A DNA stretch of 42,865 bases from the NCBI GenBank assembly GCA_017880905.1, contig JADGRO010000050.1, forward strand, positions 1 to 42,865, written 5' to 3'. Made by a program: the position numbers and the translations under genes. This stretch comes from Methylotenera sp. GTDB taxonomy: Bacteria; Pseudomonadota; Gammaproteobacteria; Burkholderiales; Methylophilaceae. Below are positions 15,046 through 23,711 of this stretch, one piece after another (positions within the stretch are counted from its first letter, which is position 1; each line of letters starts with the position of its first letter). The notes under the pieces are model-generated. The model saw nothing but the letters and a program-made list of their open reading frames with translations. It searched no databases and was not told the origin of the DNA.

Positions 15046-17184
15046 TTATTTCTTAAGCCAGGTTTCCATCTCTTTTGCTTCAATTGGTGGTGCGTAAAAA
15101 AAGCCTTGCACAATTTTACAACCGCTTTCAGCTAGAATATCCGCTTGCAATTGATTTTCTACGCCCTCCCCCACCAACTGCAAGCTCAGCGCGTCGCCCA
15201 GCGCCACAATCGCTTTTACAATAACACGATCTTCTGCACTACTCACTAAACCATCTACAAAAGTTCGATCAATTTTTACCTCATCAACAGCCCAGCGTTT
15301 GAGATACAGCAGCGAGGAATGTCCCATGCCAAAATCATCCAAAGAGATACTAAAGCCGGCATCTTTAATAAAGCGCATATTTTTCTTAACCGTATCGCCT
15401 TCTTCTAACAATGCGTGCTCAGTTATTTCAATACACAACATTTTGGCTGAAATGTCATAGTTAGCAGGGATTGTATTTAACATTTTGATTAAAGACTCAG
15501 AACGTAAATGACGTGCGGAAATATTAACGGAAACACGTGGCACTTGATAACCTTTATCTAGCCAGATACGCATTTGTTTGCAAGCTGCATCCAGCACCCA
15601 CTCGCCAATCTGATTGATGAGTGAAGATTGCTCGGCAATTTTAATAAATTCTAACGGCGGAATTAACCCACGCTCAGGATGTCGCCACCTGAGCAAAACC
15701 TCCATACCTACTAATTGATTTTTTTCATTTTCAACTTGCGGTTGAAACACCGCAAAAAATTGATTATCTGACAATGCCAGGCGAATGCCATTTTCCATAT
15801 CCAGCCATTGGTGCGCGATAAAATTAAGATTGCTAGTATAAAACTCGAAATCATTGCGGCCATTTTGTTTAGCACGGTACATGGCCAAATCGGCATAAAC
15901 CACCAATGTTTGCGCATCTAAGGTGTCATCAGGGTACACACTTACACCAATACTGGTGGTGCAATATACCTTTTGTTTCTGAATCTCAAAAGGCATTGAA
16001 AATGCAGCAATAATATCGCGCACCAAACGGTGCCCATCTTGTGGCGATGCTCCCTCCATCACCATCACAAACTCGTCGCCACCAAGTCTGCACAACGCAT
16101 CCGTTGCGCGTGCCTTTTCCGTAATGCGTTTAGTCGCCATCATTAACAATTGGTCGCCCGCCTCGTGCCCGAGCGTATCATTGACGAGTTTAAAGTGATC
16201 CAAATCAAAAAATAGCAACAAAACTTGTTGCCCAGTACGTGCGGCTTTTGCAATGGCGTGTTCTAAGCGCTGCCTGAACAAGCTGCGATTTGGCAAGCCA
16301 GTCAACTCGTCATGCGAGGCCAAAAACTCCACCTTGCGATTGAGCGCCACCATTTCACTCACATCACTACCTACGCCTCGATACCCAGTAAAACTGCCGC
16401 TACTATTAAACACCGGCTTACCCGAAACGCGCAAATATACTAACTTACCCTGCTCATTAGTAAAATGTACGACAAAATCTGCGAAGCGTTTGTGCGCCTG
16501 TATCATTTTGAGCATTTCGCCAGGAGTATGGCTATGACAAGCCTCCGCCAAATCAGTCAAGCTATAAAAATTTAAATCTGCAGGGCCACCAGTCACCACG
16601 TTAATTTTTAGCTTGTCATCCGACTCCCAAAACCAATCGGCTGAAGCCTCGGCGAAATCTCTAAAACGTGCTTCGCTTTCTATCAGTTTTTGTTTTTCTT
16701 CGTTTAGCTCAAGTAATTTTTTATCCAATTTGGAACGCGCCCGATCTGCATGTTGTTTATCTAATTTTGATGGGCTGCTACGATATAAGTCTCTACTTTT
16801 TGATCCGCTTGCTACATGTTCCAATTTCATTGTCTCTGCGATGATAGGCAAAAAATCTTCCATTGCCATTGGTTTAATCAAGAATTTTGTAGCTCCAAGC
16901 GAAATTGCAAAACGTTCATCTTGTGGCGTTGTGTAAGTAGCAGAATAAAAGATAAAGGGGATTTTTTGCAGGTTGTGATTTTGCTTCACCGCCCTACACA
17001 AGCCGTAGCCATCCATTTCTGGCATTAAGATATCAGAAATAATTAAATCTACAGGCTCTGTTTGCAGATGCGCCAAGGCTTTTAATCCATGGTCAAAGCT
17101 CACAACTTCATAGCCTTCGGCAGACAATGCGGTCTCTAATAATTGTCTTGAATTTTCGTCATCTTCGGCAATTAAAATTTTCAT
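15046..17184 (-). CDS. Response regulator with PAS, GGDEF and EAL domains (c-di-GMP turnover)
   Basis: A 712-residue cytoplasmic protein. A receiver domain (residues 1-120, phospho-acceptor Asp in LIISDILMPEMDG) is followed by a predicted helical linker, a PAS-like sensor (about 170-285), GGDEF (about 290-450) and EAL (about 460-712). The cyclase site GGDEF is intact with an RxxD inhibitory site (RATD) five residues before it. The phosphodiesterase shows EVLLRW in place of EALLRW but keeps the usual catalytic set: VNISARHL, EITEHAL, DDFGMGHSS, VKIDRTF and EGVE. Both activities are therefore possible, with direction set by phosphorylation and the PAS ligand. No partner kinase is adjacent. It has no membrane segment. 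Confidence 0.95.
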   Translation of the reverse strand: MKILIAEDDENSRQLLETALSAEGYEVVSFDHGLKALAHLQTEPVDLIISDILMPEMDGYGLCRAVKQNHNLQKIPFIFYSATYTTPQDERFAISLGATKFLIKPMAMEDFLPIIAETMKLEHVASGSKSRDLYRSSPSKLDKQHADRARSKLDKKLLELNEEKQKLIESEARFRDFAEASADWFWESDDKLKINVVTGGPADLNFYSLTDLAEACHSHTPGEMLKMIQAHKRFADFVVHFTNEQGKLVYLRVSGKPVFNSSGSFTGYRGVGSDVSEMVALNRKVEFLASHDELTGLPNRSLFRQRLEHAIAKAARTGQQVLLLFFDLDHFKLVNDTLGHEAGDQLLMMATKRITEKARATDALCRLGGDEFVMVMEGASPQDGHRLVRDIIAAFSMPFEIQKQKVYCTTSIGVSVYPDDTLDAQTLVVYADLAMYRAKQNGRNDFEFYTSNLNFIAHQWLDMENGIRLALSDNQFFAVFQPQVENEKNQLVGMEVLLRWRHPERGLIPPLEFIKIAEQSSLINQIGEWVLDAACKQMRIWLDKGYQVPRVSVNISARHLRSESLIKMLNTIPANYDISAKMLCIEITEHALLEEGDTVKKNMRFIKDAGFSISLDDFGMGHSSLLYLKRWAVDEVKIDRTFVDGLVSSAEDRVIVKAIVALGDALSLQLVGEGVENQLQADILAESGCKIVQGFFYAPPIEAKEMETWLKK

Positions 17185-17525
17185 TTTATAATTTTACTTC
17201 TTATGATTTCACTACTTATGGTTTCCCTGGCAACCGCTTCTTGTATTTGCCCAATCACTAGCATGGGGTCAATTAACTTTTTAATATATGCGCGCCTGCT
17301 GCTAACAGTTTTTCCTTATCCTCTCAGACGTACGGCTATGCTTGAGCCACTCTAAGTTATTAGCATTATTGTATATCTAAAATCACAAACCTGGGTGAAA
17401 TGGTTAAAGCCAAATGAATAGCAAAAGCGCCAAGTGCTTTAATGTAGGCGTCTTTAACGTTTTCATCACTTTGGACTTTTTGCAGTTCGGCGTAAAGGCT
17501 CATGGTTTAACTAACTATTTTTAAC
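17185..17525. other. Spacer with one small ORF
   Basis: 341 bases between the globin gene and the REC-GGDEF-EAL gene. Apart from the 45-codon ORF at 17366-17503 nothing recognisable was seen; no hairpin terminator is evident. Confidence 0.5.
17366..17503 (-). CDS. Small orphan ORF of 45 codons, possible gene fragment
   Basis: ATG at 17503, stop TAA at 17366-17368. It lies 22 bases downstream of the globin stop on the same strand. The product begins MSLYAELQKVQSDENVKDAY and ends SPRFVILDIQ. It has a predicted amphipathic N-terminus and no signal peptide. From memory, the ENVKDAYIKALG stretch and the terminal DIQ resemble the start of some restriction-modification proteins that begin with a VKDAYIKAL...DIQT motif, so this may be a decayed N-terminal fragment. 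It may equally be a genuine small protein; no homology was computed. It could be co-transcribed with purT and the globin gene. Confidence 0.4.
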   Translation of the reverse strand: MSLYAELQKVQSDENVKDAYIKALGAFAIHLALTISPRFVILDIQ

Positions 17526-17936
17526 TTATTGATTACGCATGAAATCGGCCACACCATACAATTGCTCGGCTAATTTTTGCATGAGTTTTTCATCTAACTT
17601 TAGGGCTTGCATGGCCTTAATCATACAATACATCCATTGGTCACGCTCCTGCTCACCAATACTAAAAGGCATGTGTTTGCGACGCAAAAACGGATGCCCA
17701 TAGCGCTCGATATAGAGCTGAGGACCGCCAGTCCAGCCAGTTAAAAACATGAATAATTCTTCGCGAGCGCTGGTTAAATCGGCTTGATGCAAAGCGCGTA
17801 TTGGCACGGCTTTGGGGTCGCTGTCCATGATATCGTAGAAGGTTTCAAAGAGTTCGCGTATCTTTTTAGTACCACCAAGCAATTCGTAAAACGTAGATTT
17901 GTTACTTCCTGCTTCTTCAATTTTATTGAGCATCAA
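17526..17936 (-). CDS. Group II truncated haemoglobin
   Basis: A 136-residue haem-binding globin of the TrHbO (group II) type, cytoplasmic, likely handling O2, NO or peroxide. Family marks are the N-terminal YELLGG, the block [35 protein letters not shown] with the probable proximal His at residue 88, and the group-II Trp at position 101 in ERDQWMYCM. The start overlaps the purT stop by four bases (ATGA), so it is probably translationally coupled to purT. A tie between an O2/NO-binding globin and formate-dependent purine synthesis is not obvious and may only reflect shared expression. Confidence 0.93.
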   Translation of the reverse strand: MMLNKIEEAGSNKSTFYELLGGTKKIRELFETFYDIMDSDPKAVPIRALHQADLTSAREELFMFLTGWTGGPQLYIERYGHPFLRRKHMPFSIGEQERDQWMYCMIKAMQALKLDEKLMQKLAEQLYGVADFMRNQ

Positions 17937-19132
17937 TCGGTGCAGGGTTTAACTAAACTTGCTGCCAATTTCGCTCGCATTCTCGCCTCATCAGTATTTT
18001 TTCCTGTCGCCAGTGCCACGCCCATGCGGCGTTTAACAAATGATTGTGGTTTTCCAAATAAACGCACATCGCTGCAAGGAACAGCCAGAGCGGCTTGCAG
18101 GCCATCGTATTTTAAGTTTTTAGATTCAATTCCACCGTAAATCACTGCGCTGGCACCCGCACTTTTCAAACTTACATCTACGGGCAAGCCAAGAATCGCG
18201 CGTGCATGCAACTCAAACTCACTCAAACGCTGACTACACATGGTGACCATGCCGGTGTCGTGTGGGCGTGGACTCACCTCACTAAACCACACCTGGTCGC
18301 TCTTAACAAACAATTCCACGCCAAACAACCCAAGTCCGCCAAGGCTATCTGTAATGGTCTTGGCTATATTCTGTGCGGCTTTCAGCGCATTGGACGTCAT
18401 GCCTTGCGGTTGCCAACTTTCGACATAATCACCGCTTTTTTGCACATGGCCGATGGGTTCGCAAAAATAGGTCTGGATTTCGCCTGCCACATTTTTAGCG
18501 CGCACGGTAAGCAGCGTGATTTCGTAATCAAAGTCAATTTGACCTTCTACAATCACCACACCCTGATTCACACGCCCGCCTGTCGCCGCGTAATCCCAAG
18601 CAGCTTGTACTTGAGATTTTTCCATGACGCGCGATTGCCCTTTGCCCGAGGACGACATGGTAGGCTTGATAAAACAGGGATAACCAATGCCCGCATCGAT
18701 ACTGGCTTGCAGGGCATCACAACTTTTAGCAAAAGCGTAAGGTGAAGTAGGTAATTTGAGCTCTTCTGCCGCCAATCGGCGTATGCCTTCGCGGTTCATG
18801 GTGAGTTGCACGGCTTTTACGGTGGGGATAACGGTTGCCAAGCCTTCGCGCTCAATATCGGCTAGCGCGTCAGTATTCAGCGCTTCGATTTCTGCCACGA
18901 TTAAGTGTGGTTTTTCCTTTACTACCAGCGCTTTTAATGCATTCGCGTCGGTCATATCAATGGTATAAGCACGGTGCGCGACTTGGTGACCAGGTGCATT
19001 TTCGTAACGATCGACCGCAATCACTTCCACCCCAAATCGCTGCAAAGCAATAATCACTTCTTTGCCCAGTTCGCCGCTACCAAGTAACATCACTTTGGTA
19101 GCGGAAGCGCTTAAAGGCGTGCCCAATTTCAT
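17933..19132 (-). CDS. purT: Formate-dependent phosphoribosylglycinamide formyltransferase (GAR transformylase 2)
   Basis: A 399-residue ATP-grasp enzyme of purine biosynthesis. It makes formyl-GAR from GAR, ATP and free formate, bypassing 10-formyl-tetrahydrofolate. Motifs are the N-terminal [13 protein letters not shown], the ribose-phosphate region [12 protein letters not shown], the ATP-binding loop MSSSGKGQS and the C-terminal [13 protein letters not shown]. Length matches E. coli PurT (392). Use of formate fits a methylotroph, where formate is a major C1 intermediate (inference). The start ATG has GAGAG upstream. A perfect inverted repeat in its leader (19168-19187) could be an operator or a terminator of the upstream receptor gene. 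Confidence 0.97.
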   Translation of the reverse strand: MKLGTPLSASATKVMLLGSGELGKEVIIALQRFGVEVIAVDRYENAPGHQVAHRAYTIDMTDANALKALVVKEKPHLIVAEIEALNTDALADIEREGLATVIPTVKAVQLTMNREGIRRLAAEELKLPTSPYAFAKSCDALQASIDAGIGYPCFIKPTMSSSGKGQSRVMEKSQVQAAWDYAATGGRVNQGVVIVEGQIDFDYEITLLTVRAKNVAGEIQTYFCEPIGHVQKSGDYVESWQPQGMTSNALKAAQNIAKTITDSLGGLGLFGVELFVKSDQVWFSEVSPRPHDTGMVTMCSQRLSEFELHARAILGLPVDVSLKSAGASAVIYGGIESKNLKYDGLQAALAVPCSDVRLFGKPQSFVKRRMGVALATGKNTDEARMRAKLAASLVKPCTD

Positions 19133-19167
19133 AGAAAGCTCTCAATATATTTGAGCTGAAATGATAA

Positions 19168-19187
19168 CACGTGGTATTTGCCACGTG
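19168..19187 (-). promoter_or_regulatory. Perfect inverted repeat between the receptor gene and purT
   Basis: CACGTGG-N6-CCACGTG, a 7-bp stem with a 6-base loop. It lies about 35 bases past the TonB-receptor stop and about 35 bases before the purT ATG. The T run after it is weak (TTATCATTTC on the minus strand), so it may be a poor intrinsic terminator or a dyad operator. It does not resemble the E. coli PurR box. Confidence 0.45.
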
Positions 19188-19222
19188 CATGTTGTAGACC
19201 AGAATAGTGCTAAGGAAACGAC

Positions 19223-21490
19223 TTAATCTGCATCAACTGCTGCGCCTGATTTCTTGGTGCCAAATTCATACGTTAGCCCTATCCATGCAGCTCTTGGCGC
19301 AGATGGTGTGCGGAATTGCTCATCATTCCCAGTGTAGATGTTTTGACCAAGTTGACCAAAGGTAGCATAGTCCTTATCAAATACATTATTGACCTTGGCA
19401 AACACTTTCCAGTTTTGATTGATGCTGTAATGCGTATCCAGATTAACCACTGCATAGCCGGGCACCTTACCATTCACGTCCTGATTATTCTCATCCCCAT
19501 GCGCAAATTGTCCACTGGCAAAAATTATATTGCTGCCGATATCCCAAGCCGGTGTTACATCATAAGCCGCCCTAAGTCTAAGGGTTTGTCTTGCAATTCC
19601 AGGAATTCTATTGCCTTTTACTACGTCAATGTTAGGACTGCCATTTGCTATTGCTACGCTATTTGAAGCTGAACCCACTGTAAAATCAGATTGATAGGTC
19701 GCATCAACAAAACCATAATTGGCGGCTAAGGTCAACTTATCAAGTTTCCCACTCAGACCAAGCTCAAGCCCTCTGCGTCGAGTCTCACCAACATTTTGAA
19801 AGAATCCTTGGGTAACACTACTTGCTATAAATTGAATATCATTACTGGTCACCGTATTATAAACACCTACATTCCAGCTTACATCTTGTGATAGTTTACC
19901 GCGCACCCCGCCTTCCCAAGTCTTGGCAACCACCATCGCTAAATCGGGGTCAGAATTAAACCCTGTCGGGAGTGAACATGGTACTGCAGGATCTGCACAG
20001 GAAAGCTCCACTGGGGTTGGTGCCCGCATCCCCTCATCATAACCTGCATAAAACCCAAGCGTTTTTGAAGGATTGTAGTTAAATCCAAGCGCTGGATTAA
20101 AGCGTTTAAACTCGTGATTGCCATCTAAACTTCCGGCAACGAAGCCGCTGCCATCCGGGTCACTGCCCCCCGATAAATCCACTTTTGCAATGTTATAACG
20201 CCCTGATACTGTCATATTCCATTGCTCGTTAAACGAGAAGTTATCAGTGGCATATAAACCGTAATAGTCGCTACGTGTTTTTAGCCTTACACTGCCTTGT
20301 GAGGTATTTGAAGGATCTGTAATTGTTTGAAAATCGACCAGATTCGCTAATAATGTATCCTGATTGTAACTCACACGAGAAAGGTCAGCCGAGCCACCCA
20401 ATGTAAATTGATTTTTATGCCCCGCCAAATCGCCAAGTAAACTAAATTGCAGTGAGCCCCCATAACCATCTTGGTTCGTTTGAGAGATAACATTACTAGC
20501 ATCATTGAGAGCCTGCGCATTACTGTTGAAGCTATTTGCATCACTCTTTCGGTAGTAAATATTGCTGGCAATCAACTTGTCTTCAGTAACAAAATGGCTA
20601 CCTTTTAAGGAAACCATGGCCAGTTTATTTTTAATCGAATCTGGAAATGTGTAGGCCTGTTCAGGATTGTTTAGCATGGAAAGTGGCAACGATTGGGTAC
20701 CTTCCATGGTATTGTCAGCCAAAGCTAATGATAAATCTAAATCGCTAGTGTCGTTTTGCCAACCCACTTTACCGAATATTTGTCTTACATCACTGCTTGA
20801 ATGGTCGCGCCAGCCATCCTCTGAAAAGATATTACCAGCCAAAAAGTAATCAATATTTTTATCTTTATTCTCTCCGCCTGCCTCAAATTCAAATGCCCTG
20901 CGCCCCCATGAGCCACCATAAGCAGTGGCAGATATGCCTGGATACTCTGCGCCACTCTTAGTATGCACAGCCAGCGCCCCGCCTAATGTATTTAAGCCAA
21001 ACAATGGATTAGAGCCAGGAATAAGATTGATATTAGCGATGGCATTGGTTGGAATTAAATCCCAGTTCACAATATCACCGAATGGTTCGTTGATACGCAC
21101 ACCATCTAGATAAACAGATACCCCAACTGGCGAACCTAATATAGGTGATGCTGTAAAACCGCGATAAGAAACATCCATTTGATAAGGGTTGCCAACACTA
21201 TTACTGGTATTCACCGAACCAAGATTACTATCTAGAAATTCTCCCAAATTGAGTGACTCTTGTTGGTTGATATCTTTGGATGTGCCAGTTTGCACGTTCG
21301 ATGGCACTTGATTGATCGGTGTGCCAATGCTGGGTAGCGGCGTGGTACCGACCACTTCAATTGTCTGCGTTTCTAACACCTCTGCCTTATTCTCGGCGCT
21401 GGCCTGCTGCGGCAGCGTAATTGCTGCCAATGCTGCTAACAGCAGGACGTTGAGCTGTTTTAATTGATATTGATTTTTCAGTTGCGGCAT
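19223..21490 (-). CDS. TonB-dependent outer-membrane receptor
   Basis: A 755-residue outer-membrane gated channel for active uptake of a scarce ligand. A signal peptide ends QQASA at about residue 32. A TonB-box-like TIEVVGTTPL follows, then the plug domain (about 60-170) with YRGF, VSVYLDGVRINEPFGDIVNWDLIP and NPLFGLNTLGGALAV, and then a 22-stranded barrel with aromatic-rich strands. The last strand, AWIGLTYEF, is followed by a 12-residue hydrophilic tail, so the protein does not end on the usual C-terminal aromatic residue. The ligand (iron chelate, cobalamin or other) cannot be told. It is divergent, by 151 bases, from a two-component pair that may control it (inference). Confidence 0.93.
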   Translation of the reverse strand: MPQLKNQYQLKQLNVLLLAALAAITLPQQASAENKAEVLETQTIEVVGTTPLPSIGTPINQVPSNVQTGTSKDINQQESLNLGEFLDSNLGSVNTSNSVGNPYQMDVSYRGFTASPILGSPVGVSVYLDGVRINEPFGDIVNWDLIPTNAIANINLIPGSNPLFGLNTLGGALAVHTKSGAEYPGISATAYGGSWGRRAFEFEAGGENKDKNIDYFLAGNIFSEDGWRDHSSSDVRQIFGKVGWQNDTSDLDLSLALADNTMEGTQSLPLSMLNNPEQAYTFPDSIKNKLAMVSLKGSHFVTEDKLIASNIYYRKSDANSFNSNAQALNDASNVISQTNQDGYGGSLQFSLLGDLAGHKNQFTLGGSADLSRVSYNQDTLLANLVDFQTITDPSNTSQGSVRLKTRSDYYGLYATDNFSFNEQWNMTVSGRYNIAKVDLSGGSDPDGSGFVAGSLDGNHEFKRFNPALGFNYNPSKTLGFYAGYDEGMRAPTPVELSCADPAVPCSLPTGFNSDPDLAMVVAKTWEGGVRGKLSQDVSWNVGVYNTVTSNDIQFIASSVTQGFFQNVGETRRRGLELGLSGKLDKLTLAANYGFVDATYQSDFTVGSASNSVAIANGSPNIDVVKGNRIPGIARQTLRLRAAYDVTPAWDIGSNIIFASGQFAHGDENNQDVNGKVPGYAVVNLDTHYSINQNWKVFAKVNNVFDKDYATFGQLGQNIYTGNDEQFRTPSAPRAAWIGLTYEFGTKKSGAAVDAD

Positions 21491-21641
21491 TTCAATTCCT
21501 TAGTCTGTAACTTTATTTATCTTTGGCATTGGTTTAGGCATATCACCAATTATTTTCATACGCTAGAGTAGCAAACTCAGGCTTGATTTACACTAGGAAA
21601 AACTCCCGATAATTACACTGAATAACGAGAAGTATTTTTAA

Positions 21642-23054
21642 TTGACCAGCAAAACCGCTATAGTAAAAGTTATTTATTTCTCGCAGGCTAAACAATTGAA
21701 TTTAAAGCTACGGCTAAATCTCGTGACGACTGGCTTATTATTGCTATTAATGATGGCAGGCATTGCATTGGGCTTTCATAACGCAAGAATGAATGCGCTT
21801 GCAGAAATCGCGTCTGCAGAAAAATCAACATTGTATTTATTTGATAGCGCAATTATTGGTGCCTCTGCATCGGAACCTAAGAAAATTGATTTTAGTGTTT
21901 TTAAGTTACAGCAGCTTAGCCACATGCGACACTTAAGAATTGAGCTGGTTGATAATAATAATCGCTTATTAGATAGCAACCGAACTACTGGCGAAAATAA
22001 ATTTACCAATGAAGCCCCAGCTTGGTTTGAAAGCGTTTTAAATAAAACTATGCCGCGATGGCAGCCTAAGGTTAGAAATTTTTCATATAATAATCAATTG
22101 CTTGCGAAATTAATCATCACGCCAGACCCGACATACGAATACGCTGAAATTTGGAAACAAATTACCGATTTAATGGTGTTACTTGCTATGTTTTTTTTCT
22201 GTGTAAATTTAATGATTGCTTGGACAATTACACAGGCGCTACAACCAACCGATACCATTTTATCTGCCTTAGACGAAATTGAAAAAGGTCATTTGGATAC
22301 TAGATTACCGATGTTTCAATTACCGGAATTAGCACGCATTGGCCAAAAATTTAACCGCATGATTGAAACGCTGCAACAAAGTATTTTACAAAATCATAAG
22401 CTCACGCAACAATTAATGACTTTACAAGAAGCCGAACGTAAAAGCCTTGCACGCGATTTGCATGATGAATTTGGTCAATACCTAACAGCCATTAATACCG
22501 ATGCAAATGTCGTATTAAAGCACGCTAAAACCAAATATCCAGAATTGCACGACAGCGCCTTAGCCATAACGCAGTTATCGCGTCACCTTATTGATTTGGT
22601 AAGTGGCTTGCTACAGCGCTTACGACCTAGCGTACTTGACGAGCTTGGGCTAGTAGTTGCACTACAAGATTTGGTAGATACTTGGGCAGCGCGCTATAAC
22701 AACATTGCATTCACGCTCGATATTAGCAATGTAATTGATTTGGACAAAGAAACCTTAGGTGAAGCAGAAAGTGTAGTGTTGTACCGGTTAGTGCAAGAAT
22801 GTTTAACCAATATTTCGCGCCATGCTGAGGCGACATTAGTAGATATCAACGTGTCCACTCAACTGAAACCCAACAAACAAGGCGTTACTGTAAAAATACA
22901 AGATAATGGCAAAGGTTTTAATCCAAGTAAAACTGATGGCTTAGGACTGCCTGGCATGCGCGAGCGTGTTGAAGGCCTAGCCGGTGAATTTGAGATAGAA
23001 TCTAGCTCAAACAAAGGCACAACAGTCAGCGCGTGGATCCCTTTAAGATTGTAG
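21642..23054 (+). CDS. Membrane sensor histidine kinase, HisKA_3 (NarX/UhpB-like) family
   Basis: A 470-residue kinase starting at TTG 21642, supported by GAGAAG nine bases upstream; no in-frame ATG precedes the first membrane helix. Two transmembrane helices (about residues 27-46 and 172-195) enclose a periplasmic sensor region of about 125 residues. A HAMP linker and a coiled coil follow. The phospho-acceptor His is near residue 274 in RKSLARDLHDEFGQYL, and the ATP-binding domain has DNGKGFNPSKTDGLGLPGMR. It makes a pair with the response regulator that begins two bases after its stop. The signal is unknown. It is divergent from the TonB-dependent receptor gene. Confidence 0.94.
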   Translation: MTSKTAIVKVIYFSQAKQLNLKLRLNLVTTGLLLLLMMAGIALGFHNARMNALAEIASAEKSTLYLFDSAIIGASASEPKKIDFSVFKLQQLSHMRHLRIELVDNNNRLLDSNRTTGENKFTNEAPAWFESVLNKTMPRWQPKVRNFSYNNQLLAKLIITPDPTYEYAEIWKQITDLMVLLAMFFFCVNLMIAWTITQALQPTDTILSALDEIEKGHLDTRLPMFQLPELARIGQKFNRMIETLQQSILQNHKLTQQLMTLQEAERKSLARDLHDEFGQYLTAINTDANVVLKHAKTKYPELHDSALAITQLSRHLIDLVSGLLQRLRPSVLDELGLVVALQDLVDTWAARYNNIAFTLDISNVIDLDKETLGEAESVVLYRLVQECLTNISRHAEATLVDINVSTQLKPNKQGVTVKIQDNGKGFNPSKTDGLGLPGMRERVEGLAGEFEIESSSNKGTTVSAWIPLRL

Positions 23055-23056
23055 CA

Positions 23057-23704
23057 ATGAGTGCTTCAGATTTAATTCGGATTATGTTAGTAGACGATCA
23101 CGCTGTGGTGCGTGCTGGTGTTAGGCGCCTGCTAGAGCAAGACGAGCGTTTTTTAGTGGTAGCAGAGGCAGAAAGTGGCGAGCGGGCGTATCAGCAATTT
23201 GGTGAACATTTGCCAGACATTACGATAATTGATTTAAGCATGCCTGGCATGGGTGGTATTGAAGCAATTGGCAGAATTATTGCGCGCTATCCCACAGCAA
23301 AATTACTGGTATTATCTATGCACGAAAATACAGCGTTTGCCAGCCAAGCGTTGAAAGCAGGCGCTAAAGGCTATTTAACAAAAAATGGTCTCGCCGAAGA
23401 ACTAGTGAATGCGCTTGAACATCTCGCAAAAGGTGAAACTTACATTAATGCAAATTTCTCCAAGAAAATTGCACAACAGTTTTTAAATAACGAAAACAAT
23501 GCACTACAGCAATTATCCACTCGTGAATTTGAGATATTTCGTCTGCTGGCAGAAGGTTCTGACAACAACTTAATCGCTACAAAACTCAATATTAGTAGCA
23601 AAACAGTCGCTAATTATCAAACCAGTATTAAACAAAAACTGGGCATCAATAATTCTGTAGAAATGGTGCGACTCGCTATTCGTAACGGTTTAATCGAAAG
23701 TTAG
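23057..23704 (+). CDS. NarL/FixJ-family response regulator
   Basis: A 215-residue DNA-binding response regulator. I choose ATG 23057 (MSASDLIRIMLVDDHAVVRA), two bases after the kinase stop. The alternative GTG at 23033 lies inside the kinase gene and adds residues not typical of the family. The receiver domain has the acidic pair in LVDDHA and the phospho-acceptor Asp59 in IIDLSMPGMGG. A LuxR-type helix-turn-helix follows (LSTREFEIFRLLAEGSDNNL...SSKTVANYQTSIKQKL). It is the cognate partner of the preceding kinase. Its targets are unknown; the divergent receptor gene is the nearest candidate. It ends seven bases from the converging tilS stop. Confidence 0.95.
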   Translation: MSASDLIRIMLVDDHAVVRAGVRRLLEQDERFLVVAEAESGERAYQQFGEHLPDITIIDLSMPGMGGIEAIGRIIARYPTAKLLVLSMHENTAFASQALKAGAKGYLTKNGLAEELVNALEHLAKGETYINANFSKKIAQQFLNNENNALQQLSTREFEIFRLLAEGSDNNLIATKLNISSKTVANYQTSIKQKLGINNSVEMVRLAIRNGLIES

Positions 23705-23711
23705 AAAACAC

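Noticed and set aside
23033-23056. GTG start of the response regulator inside the kinase gene
   Set aside because: ATG 23057 lies two bases after the kinase stop and gives a normal receiver-domain start.
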